NCBI GenBank assembly: GCA_011389735.1
Contig: JAABTS010000007.1
Span: forward strand, 1-63,883
From: Desulfobacteraceae bacterium
GTDB taxonomy: Bacteria > Desulfobacterota > Desulfobacteria > Desulfobacterales > JAABTS01
DNA: 63,883 nt
Direction: 5' to 3'
Made by a program: the position numbers and the translations under genes. Shown one piece after another: positions 34,449-44,400 of this stretch. Positions within the stretch are counted from its first letter, which is position 1; each line of letters opens with the position of its first letter. The notes beneath the pieces are model-generated. The model saw only the letters and a program-made list of their open reading frames with translations. It did not search any database and was not told the DNA's origin.

Positions 34449-35486
34449 ATGAGGGATATGAACACAAAAGAAAGCCTCGGCGGTATCAAGCAAAGCCAGA
34501 AATTGATACTGTTGAATCAACGTTTAGAATTGAACGGTTCGGATGATGTTATGCCCCTGTATCGGCTTCTGGGGATGCGTAAGATCAATATCGAATTTTT
34601 AACGATCACGCCGTCGGGCCGGGAATCCGTTCTTACGTGCTGTGTCAATTCAAACGCCGTCGATCAAATTATGCGGATGATCAATGCGGACGAGCAATTG
34701 AAAAGCCGTGTGGTTTTTGCGCCTTCAGTGGGGTCGGTGTCCTTGTTTCCTCATCGGTTTCGGTTGAAGGCGCTGGAACTTGTATACAGCGCTTTTGACG
34801 CCATGAAAGTTCCCCTTTATGGAATGACGACCACCATTTCCAGCATGACGTTTATAATTGATTACACCTGGTGCAATAAGGCGCAGAGCCGTATTGAATC
34901 GCTGTTTGACATTCCAGGGCGACAAAAGGGTTTTCAAAATCGGGATATGCAAGCCGAGCCCGACGGATTGATGGCCATGCTGACTAAATCGCTGGAAACT
35001 GCGGCGACCTATCATGAACACAGAATAAAAACATACGGTGTAAAAATTCATCCGGATTTAAACCTGATGACTTTTAACATTCCATTGGACCGGCGATCGA
35101 AATTGATCGGCGTTATTCAAGCGATGGCGGAAATGGGCGCCAACTTCCACTTTATTCTGTCCACATGGGCGGATTCGAACCGGCTGTGGTTTTATTTTGT
35201 GCTGGACAGGATTTGGGAAAACCGGATAAAACAGTATGTTTCGGGGAATTTTGATGAAGCGGCGGGTGAAATCATGAATGTTTTACCGGTCGAGCTGATT
35301 CATTTTCAGGGCCCGCATTTTGGGGACCGTTATGGCGTGGCCGACCGGACGTTGACTTCATTGCGGGAAGGCGGCGTTTGGCCTGTGTTATCCGGATGCT
35401 CGGGCGCTTCCATGTATCTCGTCTTCCCGGAATCAAAAGCGGCTAAAGCGAAAGAATCGTTATTGAATGTATTGGAAGAGGCTTGA
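34449..35486 (+). CDS. ACT-like domain protein of unknown function
   Basis: About 345 residues from ATG 34449; ATG 34458, close behind GAGGG, is equally possible. Two stretches (INIEFLTITPSGRESVLTCCV with NAVDQIMRMINAD, and LNLMTFNIPLD with KLIGVIQAMAEMGANFHFI) look like ACT-type regulatory folds as in aspartokinase. There is no kinase domain, signal peptide or membrane segment. It lies between the TusA-like gene and a sensor kinase in the sigma-54-driven cluster. It may bind a small molecule such as an amino acid; this is inference from fold pattern only. Confidence 0.5.
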   Translation: MRDMNTKESLGGIKQSQKLILLNQRLELNGSDDVMPLYRLLGMRKINIEFLTITPSGRESVLTCCVNSNAVDQIMRMINADEQLKSRVVFAPSVGSVSLFPHRFRLKALELVYSAFDAMKVPLYGMTTTISSMTFIIDYTWCNKAQSRIESLFDIPGRQKGFQNRDMQAEPDGLMAMLTKSLETAATYHEHRIKTYGVKIHPDLNLMTFNIPLDRRSKLIGVIQAMAEMGANFHFILSTWADSNRLWFYFVLDRIWENRIKQYVSGNFDEAAGEIMNVLPVELIHFQGPHFGDRYGVADRTLTSLREGGVWPVLSGCSGASMYLVFPESKAAKAKESLLNVLEEA

Positions 35487-35494
35487 CTCTTCAT

Positions 35495-35601
35495 CTATAG
35501 CCTTCCAGAAATCAAATTTCACTGTGTGGTCGGTCCGGGATATGCGAATAGTATGATCAAGGGCCCGCCGTTTTGTGAATTTTAATTCCTGAAAAATTAT
35601 A
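35495..35601. repeat. Palindromic repeat family 1, copy k
   Basis: A full-length copy (CTATAGCCTTCCAGAAATCA...GAATTTTAATTCCTGAAA) filling the gap between the ACT-like gene and the histidine kinase. Confidence 0.8.
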
Positions 35602-35619
35602 AAATATCCAAAACACAAG

Positions 35620-37128
35620 ATGATAAGTAAAAAAGAAAAATTAAAAGAAGAACTCGATTGGCGCCTTCGGGTGTTTGATTCCCTATCCTATCCTACCTTG
35701 ATATTGAGAACCGATATGGTGATAATAAGCGCCAATCACGTGTTTTTAAAAGAATTTGGCGTCGAGCTGGAAGAATTGGAAGGTCGTTCGTGCTATAATT
35801 TTTTTTATCAACTTGGAAAATCGTGTCCGACCTCGGTTTGTCCTTTTCCAAAAGTGATGGCTCAGAAAAAAGGTAGTTCCATCCTGAAAAAGGTTACGCG
35901 GAACGGCCGTTTTAAGTGGGAAGACCGTGTTTTTTCGCCGATTTTGGACGATGACGGCGAAGTCGCCTACATCATAGAGAGTATTCGGGATGTCACCAAA
36001 TTCAAGTCTCTTGAAAAAGAGCTGACAGGGATCAAGGAGTTCGTTGAAAGGGTGGTTCAGAGTTCCGTCAGTGCTATTGTAGCGGCTGACCGGAACGGAA
36101 AGATCATCCTGATGAATCAGGCGGCCGAGGAATTATTCGGGTATACCACATGGGATATTTTGAACAAAAAAACCGCTGAAGATCTTTATCCCAAGGGGAA
36201 GGCCAAGGAAATCATGAGCAAACTCCGGGATGAAAAAAACGGCGGCAAGGGAAAATTGCCCAGCACCAACATATCGATTCTCAATTCCGACGGGGAAGAA
36301 ATTCCCGTGGAAATCACCGCCGCGATTATCTACAACGAACATAACCGTGAAATCGCCACGATGGGGATTTATAACGATCTGAGGGAACGTCTGGCGGTTG
36401 AGGAAAAGCTGAGAAAAGCTCAGGATCGGTTGATACAATCCGAAAAACTGGCCTCGATAGGACAACTGGCCGCAGGCGTGGCGCATGAAATTAACAATCC
36501 TCTGACCGGAATTCTCTTTTACGCCAACTTGATGTTGGAAAAAATGAATGAAAACGACCCTGACCGGGAAGGCATGACATATATCATTGAAGACGTCAAC
36601 CGGTGTAAAAATATCGTTAAAAACCTTCTTGCCTACAGTCGCCAGGCTTCGTCGGATAAAAGAGTGGTTCAGATTAACGAACTTGTGGAACAAAGCCTGA
36701 TGCTTATCCGTGACCAGAAACTTTTCAGAAATATTAAAATTGTCAAAGAAATGGGCGATGAGGTGATGATGACGGAAATCGACATCAATCATTTGAATCA
36801 GGCCATTATCAATCTGGTCATGAACGCGGTGGCTGCGATGGGTAATAAAGGTGTTTTGACCTTCCGCACATACCGGAACAAAGCGGAAAAGAAAATTTTC
36901 CTTGAAATCGCCGATACCGGCCATGGAATACCCGATGAAATCATATCCAAAATATTCGATCCTTTTTTTACCACCAAGGAGCCGGGAAAAGGCACCGGAT
37001 TGGGATTGAGCACCGCATACGGGATTGTGAAAGAAAACGGAGGGGGCGTCCGGATAAAAGAAACCAGCCCGGAAGGAACCACTTTTCTGGTCGAATTACC
37101 CCTGTTTATCGCCGAAGAAAATGTTTGA
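35620..37128 (+). CDS. PAS-PAS sensor histidine kinase
   Basis: A 502-residue soluble kinase. PAS1 (about 15-130) carries Cys58, Cys69 and Cys74 (GRSCYNFFYQLGKSCP, then TSVCPFP), comparable to the Cys-rich PAS of the nearby sigma-54 activator. PAS2 spans about 148-260. The HisKA box is AAGVAHEINNPLTGI with phospho-acceptor His289, followed by a HATPase domain (NLVMNAVAAM, ADTGHGIPDE, FFTTKEPGKGTGLGLS). There are no membrane helices, so it senses a cytosolic signal, plausibly redox. No receiver domain is fused; partners may be the RR-kinase that follows and the CheY-like protein. Confidence 0.92.
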   Translation: MISKKEKLKEELDWRLRVFDSLSYPTLILRTDMVIISANHVFLKEFGVELEELEGRSCYNFFYQLGKSCPTSVCPFPKVMAQKKGSSILKKVTRNGRFKWEDRVFSPILDDDGEVAYIIESIRDVTKFKSLEKELTGIKEFVERVVQSSVSAIVAADRNGKIILMNQAAEELFGYTTWDILNKKTAEDLYPKGKAKEIMSKLRDEKNGGKGKLPSTNISILNSDGEEIPVEITAAIIYNEHNREIATMGIYNDLRERLAVEEKLRKAQDRLIQSEKLASIGQLAAGVAHEINNPLTGILFYANLMLEKMNENDPDREGMTYIIEDVNRCKNIVKNLLAYSRQASSDKRVVQINELVEQSLMLIRDQKLFRNIKIVKEMGDEVMMTEIDINHLNQAIINLVMNAVAAMGNKGVLTFRTYRNKAEKKIFLEIADTGHGIPDEIISKIFDPFFTTKEPGKGTGLGLSTAYGIVKENGGGVRIKETSPEGTTFLVELPLFIAEENV

Positions 37129-37141
37129 TCAATCGATGACG

Positions 37142-37240
37142 CCGCTTTTCAGAAAATCAATTTCAACCCGGTCGTCGGTCTGGTTTAAACCAATATCCCA
37201 TGCCGGACGGCTCGTGAAATCGAACTTTTGGAACGTTTAA
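37142..37240. repeat. Palindromic repeat family 1, copy l (diverged)
   Basis: Arms CTTTTCAGAAAATCAATTTC and GAAATCGAACTTTTGGAACG; core GGTTTAAACCAATATCCCATGCC. It fills the gap between the two kinase genes. Confidence 0.65.
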
Positions 37241-37262
37241 CCGTGAAAAGGAATGGTGTATT

Positions 37263-38750
37263 ATGACAATGGATGAGATAATCAACGGCCTGGATTTCAC
37301 ACCTCAAATTATGGTGATTGACGATGAAAAGCGGATTCGCGATGTTTGCTACAGTATGCTGACTCAAGAAGGCTTTCATGTGGACCGGGCGGAAAACGGA
37401 GAAGCCGGGCTCGAAATGCTGAAAGTGGGGCATTATGATATTGTTTTGCTTGATTTGATGATGCCCGGGTTGTCCGGTTTGGAAGTGCTTCCTCAAGTTC
37501 GTAATATATCCCCGGAAACGGTGATCATCGTGATCACGGGATACGCTACTATCGAACATTCCATCGATGCGATGAAAAACGGGGCTTTCGATTTTATTCC
37601 CAAACCTTTTTCCCCTCAGGATCTCAGAATGGTGGTCGCCAAGGCGCTCCGGTTCATGCAGACACTTCAAGATATCGCCACTGAAAAATCCCGTATGAGG
37701 ACCATTTTCGACCATCTGGCGGACGGAGTCCTCACTACGGACAACACCAAAAAAGCGGCTCTTGTGAATCCGGCCTTTCTGACCATGAACCATTATAGCG
37801 GGTGGGAGGCGGTCGGCCGCCCGGTGGCTGATATTATCGAGCATGAGAAAGTTCTCGAAATGATCGACCGCTGTCTCGAGATGAGCGAAAAAGAAAACGC
37901 TGAAATCACCGACGAGGTGGTGTGTATACCGAAAAAAGGATCTGCGGATTGCGGGGACGAAGAAGAAAAAATTATCGGGGTGCGATGTGTGCCGTTTCGA
38001 GGTCGCATGGGACGGAATATGGGCGCCGTTACAGTGATGCAAGATATTACGGCAATTAAAAAAATGGATCAACTCAAATCGGATTTCGTGTCCATGGTCG
38101 CCCACGAAATCAAAAGCCCCATGAATTCCATTCTCATGCAGCTTAAAATCATTATGGACGGCCTGGCCGGAGACGTTTCGGAGAAACAAACCGAAATTTT
38201 AAGCCGCGCTTCTTCCAAGATCAATTCTCTGATCGATCTTTCAACCGAATTGTTGGATCTCGCCAAGATTGAATCCGGATTGATCAATCAGGAAAAAGAA
38301 AGGTTGGATATCGCCGATCTGCTGGCCGAACAGGTGAAGCTCCATAAGGACAAAGCTTCGTCTCAGGGAATCGTCTTAATACAGGATGTTGACGCTGATC
38401 TTCCGCCGGTTACCGGCAATAGAATCAATATTGACGAGGTTATTTCCAATTTGATTGAAAACGCTATCCGCTATTCACCTCAAGGCGGCGACATAATCGT
38501 TTCAGCGGATTGCAAAAACGATTATCTGCGGATTCATGTCAAAGATAGCGGAATCGGTATTTCCAAGGAAGATCAGGATCGGATTTTTGACCGGTTTTAT
38601 CGTGTGAAGAACGAAAAAACCCGGTATATTACAGGCACCGGGTTGGGACTCGCAATTGTCAAAAGTATTGTCGAGGCCCATAATGGCATGATTCATGTGG
38701 AAAGTGAATCCGGGAAAGGAAGCCGGTTTACAATATCTCTTCCGAAATGA
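37263..38750 (+). CDS. Receiver-PAS-histidine kinase hybrid
   Basis: A 495-residue protein with an N-terminal receiver domain (IMVIDDEKR, phospho-acceptor Asp64 in VLLDLMMPG, and Lys in FIPKPFS), then a PAS domain (about 145-265). HisKA follows (FVSMVAHEIKSPMNS, His281), then a HATPase domain (ENAIRYSPQGGD, DSGIGISKED, GTGLGLAIVKS). The N-terminal receiver suggests it is itself controlled by phosphorylation, likely from the PAS-PAS kinase upstream. It is soluble. A long inverted repeat directly after the stop marks the end of the operon. Confidence 0.92.
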   Translation: MTMDEIINGLDFTPQIMVIDDEKRIRDVCYSMLTQEGFHVDRAENGEAGLEMLKVGHYDIVLLDLMMPGLSGLEVLPQVRNISPETVIIVITGYATIEHSIDAMKNGAFDFIPKPFSPQDLRMVVAKALRFMQTLQDIATEKSRMRTIFDHLADGVLTTDNTKKAALVNPAFLTMNHYSGWEAVGRPVADIIEHEKVLEMIDRCLEMSEKENAEITDEVVCIPKKGSADCGDEEEKIIGVRCVPFRGRMGRNMGAVTVMQDITAIKKMDQLKSDFVSMVAHEIKSPMNSILMQLKIIMDGLAGDVSEKQTEILSRASSKINSLIDLSTELLDLAKIESGLINQEKERLDIADLLAEQVKLHKDKASSQGIVLIQDVDADLPPVTGNRINIDEVISNLIENAIRYSPQGGDIIVSADCKNDYLRIHVKDSGIGISKEDQDRIFDRFYRVKNEKTRYITGTGLGLAIVKSIVEAHNGMIHVESESGKGSRFTISLPK

Positions 38751-38752
38751 TT

Positions 38753-38806
38753 TTTACGAGCAGGCGCGAAACGCGGCCGCAGTCAGCGCCAGCGCCCGCT
38801 CGTAAA
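38753..38806. terminator. Bidirectional hairpin terminator
   Basis: TTTACGAGC (38753-38761) pairs with GCTCGTAAA (38798-38806), with further GC pairing inside. It is T-rich on the left, and lies between the convergent kinase and CheY-like genes. Confidence 0.65.
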
Positions 38807-38853
38807 TAGAAATATCCGGGGCAAGCAAACGGATTGAAAACCGTGCTTCCCCT

Positions 38854-39240
38854 CTACTCATTGTAATCTTTGACAATCTCCATAAGCTTGTCAAGGTCGA
38901 TTGGTTTTGGAATGTAATCGTCGGCCAGAGTGGTTTTGCCGTCATGATGGGTATAGCTGGTCGATTTGACTGCGTCCCCGACAGCGGTGAGCAACACGAC
39001 GGTTATGTCTTTGTAAGTTTCGTCGGATTTGACTTCGTTACAAACTTCCCATCCGTTTTTGTTGGGCATCATGACATCCAGAATCATCAAATGGGGTTTT
39101 TCTTCCTTGATTCTGTCCCATGCTTCAACTCCGTCATAGGCTTTGGCGACGCGAAAATTATTGCTCTCCAGTTTCATGGAAACGGCCTCCACCAAATCCG
39201 GATCATCATCCACCACCAAGATTAATTTTTGATCACTCAT
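38854..39240 (-). CDS. Single-domain response regulator (CheY-like)
   Basis: A 128-residue receiver-only protein. The acidic pocket is VVDDDPD, phospho-acceptor Asp55 lies in LMILDVMMPN, the conserved Thr is in LLTAVGD and the Lys in YIPKPID. With no output domain it must act by binding a partner or relaying phosphate. An insertion between beta4 and alpha4 (TSYTHHDGKTTLADD) is longer than in CheY. The AAAGGAGATA site fits ATG 39240. It faces the kinase operon, its probable partner. Confidence 0.9.
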   Translation of the reverse strand: MSDQKLILVVDDDPDLVEAVSMKLESNNFRVAKAYDGVEAWDRIKEEKPHLMILDVMMPNKNGWEVCNEVKSDETYKDITVVLLTAVGDAVKSTSYTHHDGKTTLADDYIPKPIDLDKLMEIVKDYNE

Positions 39241-39349
39241 TTTGTCCTTATCTCCTTTTGTAATAATGGTCTTTCGTCAAAATATATGATAAAACGGCGG
39301 GAGAGTTCGGGGTAACCGATCGAATTGTCCCTCTGTTACGGATTCCGAA

Positions 39350-39369
39350 ACCCTCCCGCCGGAGAGGGG
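39350..39369. terminator. Possible hairpin terminator after metF
   Basis: CCCTCC and GGAGAGGG form a short stem around GCC, with an AAA run to the left (T run on the minus strand, the direction of metF). Weak but well placed between metF and the CheY-like gene. Confidence 0.4.
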
Positions 39370-39391
39370 GCGTTTTGGTTACAAATGGATA

Positions 39392-40315
39392 TTAAAACTT
39401 GGGCCTTGGATAAAGCCCGGCGCGTTCCACGATTTCAGGCGTTTTTTGTTCCCATTCGATGGCCATGATATGAAATCCCCTGACGCCTTCGACGTTTTTC
39501 AACCGTTCAATGGTTTCGATAGCAATTTTAACGCCTTCTTCAGGTTGTTTTTCCTTGGAAACGCCGCCCATTCGTTTAACGACTTCATCAGGCACGTCCA
39601 TGCCTGGAACCCGATTTTTCATATAGCGGGCCATACCTACCGTTTTCATGGGCGTTATACCGGCCAGAATCGCGACTTTTTCATGCAGTTTCCGTTCTCG
39701 AACGCCGTTCATCCAGGTTTCGAACTTATCAATATTGTAAATACACTGGGTTTGAATGAAATCGACTCCTGCCTTGACCTTTTTTGCAAGCCGGGCGACC
39801 CGGAGTTCAAACGGATCTGCAAAAGGATTCGCCGCCGCTCCGATAAACATTTTAGGAGGTTTGTCAATTTCGGATCCTCCCTGGAATTTACCTTCTTCCC
39901 GCATTTTCCGAACCGCCTGAATGAACTGGATGGAATCCAGATCATAAACATTGGCCGCCATGGGATGGTCGCCGAAGTGGGGATGGTCTCCCGACAGACA
40001 TAACATGGTGTTGATTCCATGTGCATAGCATCCGAGAATATCGCTTTGCATGGCGAGCCGGTTTCTATCTCGCGTGACCATCTGCAAAATGGGATCGATC
40101 CCCATTTGCTTAATAATGATACAGGCCGCCGAACTGGACATTCGAACCATGGCCGTTTGATTGTCCGTTACGTTTACGGCGTCCACATAGCCCCGCAGCA
40201 TTTCCGCTTTTTCCCGAACCTTATCGGCGTCCGAACCTCTCGGAGGACCGCATTCCGAAGTCACTGCAAGCTCGCCGGACGTCAATACTTTTTCTAACAC
40301 GCTTTCCGTTTTCAT
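39392..40315 (-). CDS. metF: 5,10-methylenetetrahydrofolate reductase, catalytic subunit
   Basis: A 307-residue TIM-barrel flavoenzyme of the MTHFR family. Visible motifs include ECGPPRGSD, NVTDNQTAMVRMSS, MQSDILGCYAHGINTMLCLSG (flavin/folate region) and PKMFIGAAANPFADP. It interconverts methylene-THF and methyl-THF, here probably in the oxidative or reductive acetyl-CoA pathway. Its start overlaps the metV stop (ATGA), so MetF and MetV are made together; MetVF heteromers are known from acetogens. A second, diverged MetF-family gene begins the operon. Confidence 0.93.
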   Translation of the reverse strand: MKTESVLEKVLTSGELAVTSECGPPRGSDADKVREKAEMLRGYVDAVNVTDNQTAMVRMSSSAACIIIKQMGIDPILQMVTRDRNRLAMQSDILGCYAHGINTMLCLSGDHPHFGDHPMAANVYDLDSIQFIQAVRKMREEGKFQGGSEIDKPPKMFIGAAANPFADPFELRVARLAKKVKAGVDFIQTQCIYNIDKFETWMNGVRERKLHEKVAILAGITPMKTVGMARYMKNRVPGMDVPDEVVKRMGGVSKEKQPEEGVKIAIETIERLKNVEGVRGFHIMAIEWEQKTPEIVERAGLYPRPKF

Positions 40316-40980
40316 GATGCCAAATCCTCTCTGACTATCCTACGGGGACCGCCGTCCCGGCTTGTCCGCCAATCTTTCGCTTCCATGATCTCTTCATACC
40401 GATCTTCCAGTCCCAACATTTTCAAGCGGTCCCAGATAAGCTGCCATGCGCACTCTATATCCGGATTGATCTCACACTTCCCTTTGGTCGAACCGCCGCA
40501 CGGGCCGTTCATAATGCGCTTGGAGCATCTTGCGATTGGACAAATCCCGCCTGTGACGCCTAAAACACAGTCTCCGCATCCCTGACATCGTTCGGCCCAA
40601 ATTCCTTGATGTTCGGACGCGCCCATAAATTTGGTGTTCAGAGCCGGAAACACCGGTTTGGTTTTGTACCGCCTGGCCACTTCCTGAACCCCGCATCCGC
40701 AGGCCATGGATAAAACGGCGTCATAGCGGTCTACATAATTGACGAGTTGTTCCACATATTCCGGATCACACTGCCGTTCAAGCGTGATTTCCTGGATATC
40801 CAGCGCTTTGCCTCTTTGCATAAAGGACATTTGAAGTGCGGACGCCAGCAATCCCACCTCTTTTCTGCCGCCGGCGGCGCACACCGTGACACATTCATTG
40901 CATCCCACGAGCAATATGCGGTTGAAGGGAGATACATAATCAATTATCTCCTGCATGGGTTTACGTTCTGCAGTGATCAT
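40312..40980 (-). CDS. metV: MetV, methylene-THF reductase partner (zinc/iron-sulfur cysteine protein)
   Basis: A 222-residue protein of the MTHFR C-terminal-type family. The N-terminal part has RILLVGCNECVTVCAAGGRK, then ACGCGVQEVA. The C-terminal block is Cys-rich: ERCQGCGDCVLGVTGGICP, RCSKRIMNGPCGG and KCEINPDIEC. MetV is a small subunit of acetogen and related MTHFR complexes. It is thought to link MetF flavin to iron-sulfur partners such as the HdrA-MvhD module encoded just upstream. It overlaps metF by four bases. ATG 40980 is used; an internal ATG is eight codons later. Confidence 0.88.
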   Translation of the reverse strand: MITAERKPMQEIIDYVSPFNRILLVGCNECVTVCAAGGRKEVGLLASALQMSFMQRGKALDIQEITLERQCDPEYVEQLVNYVDRYDAVLSMACGCGVQEVARRYKTKPVFPALNTKFMGASEHQGIWAERCQGCGDCVLGVTGGICPIARCSKRIMNGPCGGSTKGKCEINPDIECAWQLIWDRLKMLGLEDRYEEIMEAKDWRTSRDGGPRRIVREDLAS

Positions 40981-41006
40981 TCTCTTATCTCACTTTCTTT
41001 ATAGGT

Positions 41007-41450
41007 TTAAGCGATTGCTTTCTCAAGCTTTTCTCCGGCTGCGGTTTTAGCCGGGTTGGGCCCGAGTTTTCGTATCTTTTCCGTAAATTCAGCGGCGGTT
41101 TCGGCGAACCTGCCGCCCATCCCGGCGGACATGGTGATCATGGCGATTCTTTCCCCGCCGACGCCGATTTCATCCAGCAATTTTTGAAGATATTTTACAC
41201 GCCTTGCAGCGTTGTTGTTTCCATTTTTAAAATGGCAGTCGCCTTCCAGGCACCCTGCGACATAAACGCCGTCCGCGCCTTTTTCAAGCGCCTTCATGAT
41301 ATGAATGGCGTCGATTTTGCCCGAACACGGCGCCTTGATGATTTTAACGTTCGGCGGATAGCCGATCCTCATGCTGCCCGCCATGTCGGCCGCAGTATAG
41401 GCGCAATAATGGCAACAGAAGGCGACGATTTCCGGTTCGAATGGTTTCAT
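41007..41450 (-). CDS. mvhD: MvhD/FlpD-family iron-sulfur subunit
   Basis: A 147-residue iron-sulfur protein of the MvhD (FlpD) family. Cysteines in AFCCHYCAYTAAD, APCSGKID and GCLEGDCHF would hold a 2Fe-2S cluster. MvhD passes electrons into HdrA in methanogen hydrogenase- or formate-dehydrogenase-heterodisulfide reductase complexes. Here it overlaps hdrA by four bases (ATGA) and is followed by metVF. No hydrogenase or formate dehydrogenase subunits are nearby, so its electron donor or acceptor is likely the MetVF pair. Confidence 0.92.
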   Translation of the reverse strand: MKPFEPEIVAFCCHYCAYTAADMAGSMRIGYPPNVKIIKAPCSGKIDAIHIMKALEKGADGVYVAGCLEGDCHFKNGNNNAARRVKYLQKLLDEIGVGGERIAMITMSAGMGGRFAETAAEFTEKIRKLGPNPAKTAAGEKLEKAIA

Positions 41451-44400
41451 GACGCTTTCCTTTCAAACAGACCATCCAGTTTCGCCATGATCTGATCGTC
41501 CTCATATTGTAATAGTTGTATCGCTTTGGCCGGACATTCCGACGCGCATACGCCGCACCCGTGGCATTTTGACGGATCGATTTCCGAGTATCCGTCCGCG
41601 TTGATAAAGGGAATCCCGAACGGACATGCGCGGACACATATCAAACACGCGGCGCATTTTTTACCGTCGACCCGGGCCACGGACCCTCCCAGACTGATTG
41701 TTTCCCTGGAGAGTACGGTTTGCGCCCGGCTAGCCGCCGCATTGGCCTGAACCACGCTTTCACGAATGGTTTTGGGGGCGTGAGCGGTCCCGGCCACAAA
41801 AAAACCTCGAGTTTGAAGATCGATGGGCCTCAGTTTGACGTGATCCTCTAAAAAATAGCCGTCTTCGGTTCTCGGCAAATGAAAAAAGGCGGCAAGTTCT
41901 TCGGTGGTTTCGTCGTCCGCCATGAAGCCTGTGCTTAACACCAGGCTGTCCGCCTCCACTTGAAGATCTCGCCCGAGTACGGGGTCATGGAATTTTACGT
42001 TCACTTTGCCGGCTTCCGTGAAAACGTCGGGCTCCGACCCCGGCTCATAACGGACAAACGTAACCCCGCGTTCACGCGCCATCCGGTAATAATCTTCCTG
42101 AAATCCGTAAGTGCGCATATCCCGGTACAGCACAAATATTCCGGCGCCGGGGTTCATAGCGTTTATTCGCAATGCGTTTTTAACGGCGGCCTGACAGCAG
42201 ACTCGGGAACAATTCGGATTTTCGGGGGTTCGGGAACCGACGCATTGGATCATGACAACGGATTCCCATTGCTTGACGACATCCGGTTTTTCTTCGATCA
42301 GTTCATCGAGTTCAAGCTGAGTCCTGACGGCTTCGTGTTCCCCGTACAGATAGACCTTTGGCCTGTTCGGCAACGCTCCCGTGGCCAAAATCGCGGCGCC
42401 GTGCCGGATTCTCATATACTGCATCCTCGGACCCACATGAACACCGGTGTGAAACATCCCCGGCGCTCCGGTGTGATCGACGATAATGGCGCTCAGCAGA
42501 ATTTGAATTTTCTTGTTGTCTTTTACTTTGGCGATGAGATCATCCACGTAGGCTCGGACATCGTCGCCTTCAAGGGTTTTTCGAATGGATCCGGCCATTC
42601 CGCCCAATTGCGCGGACCTTTCCAGCAGAAACACCTTAAACCCCTGTTCCGCCAGTTGCAGCGCCGAATTCATGCCTGTAACCCCTCCTCCGACCACCAG
42701 AACCGATTTATTGATCGGCAGCGTGATCTCTTTCAGCGGCCGGTTCTTCAAAACTCCGGAAACAGCCATTCTTAGCAAGGTTTTGGCTTTAGGATAGGTA
42801 TTGTCAGGCCAGTCGCCATGAACCCAGGTGTTTTGATCCCGGATATTGGCGATTTCGAGCATGTATTTGTTCAAACCGGCTTTTTGCAGAACATCCTGAA
42901 ATTTGGTTTCGTGGGTTCGAGGCGAACATCCGCCGATCACCACCCGGTTCAAATTTTCTTCTTGAATAATCCGGGCGATATTGTCAAGGGATTCTTTGCT
43001 GCACCCGTAGCCCACCGATTTGGCGATATGAACATCAGGCAATTTTTTCATATCTTCGACAAGATTATCGACGGATATGGCCTCGCCGATATTGGCGCCG
43101 CATTCACAGATAAATACGCCGATTTTGGGCGGTTCCGAGCTGATATCTCTTTCGGCCGCCGGTTCTTCGTCCGTTTCGACGGCTTCGATCCGTTTCGGAG
43201 ACACATGGCGGGCAGCCATGCAAGCCGCGGCGCTTCCCTGCACCATGGTTTCGGGAATGTCCTTGGGGCTTTCCAGCACGCCGCAAACATAAATCCCGGC
43301 CCTAGATGTGGCCACTGCGTTAAAAGGGTCGGTTTTTACAAAACTGTGCGGATTCAGATCAACTTTCAGCTTTGCCGCAAGTTCCACTGTTTCCGGAGGA
43401 ATACGAAAGCCGGTGGCGAGAACCACCATGTCGAATTGTTCTGTCTGGTTGCCGCCCGCGTCGTCCGTGATATATGAAATTTTCAAGTCGCTGGTTTTTT
43501 CATCGACATCGATACTGTGGGGGCGGCTGCGAACCAGCCTGACATTATATTCGTCTTCGGCGCGCTTCAAATACGTTTCGTAATCCTTGCCGAAGGTGCG
43601 CATGTCCATATAGAAAATGGTGGTTTCTATATCGTTTTTAAACCGTTCTTTAGTGATGACGGCTTCCTTGAGGGCGTACATGCAGCATACGCTTGAACAA
43701 TACGGTTCGTCCTGCTTATTGATACCCCTTGAACCGACACATTGAATCCATGCGATCCGTTTGGGCTGGCCTTTATCAGACGGACGTATGAGCCGGCCTC
43801 CGGTCGGACCCGACGCCGATAAAATCCGCTCATATTCAAGCCCGGTAACCACATTCGGCAATTTCCCTCCGCCGTAAATGTCCAGCTCGAACGGATTGAA
43901 CAGCTCCGCGCCTGTGCTTAAAACTACCGAGCCGGCGTTGATTTCCCGAGTCAATGGCGTATCATCCGGAATGATCGCTCCAGCCGGGCATATATTGACC
44001 AGCGCGTCAATATCGGTGCATTTTTCCATGTCGATGGAAAATGCATACGGCGTGGCTTGGGGATACCGCATGCATGTCGGGGCTCGGGGATCAAGCCCGG
44101 GCGTGAACCGGACACACTCGGGAAACCGGCTCAGACAATCGCCGCAAGCCGTACACTTTTCCGGATCGATGTACCGGGGAGCGGTTTTCAGGACGGCTTT
44201 GAAATTGCCGGCGTCGCCCGTTAGTTCGATGAGCGTGGTCAACGGAAGAAGATCGATATGAAGACTGCGCCCGCCTTCGGATAAGTGAGGCGAAACCGTG
44301 CATAAATCACAGTTGTTGGTGGGAAAGGTTCTATCCAGTTGCGTCATGACTCCGCCGATGGAATAGCCTTTATCGATTAACACGACATCCCGTCCGGTTT

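Noticed and set aside
37185-38189. A 334-residue minus-strand frame opposite the receiver-kinase gene
   Set aside because: It is the antisense of a clear receiver-PAS-kinase gene and has no family features of its own.
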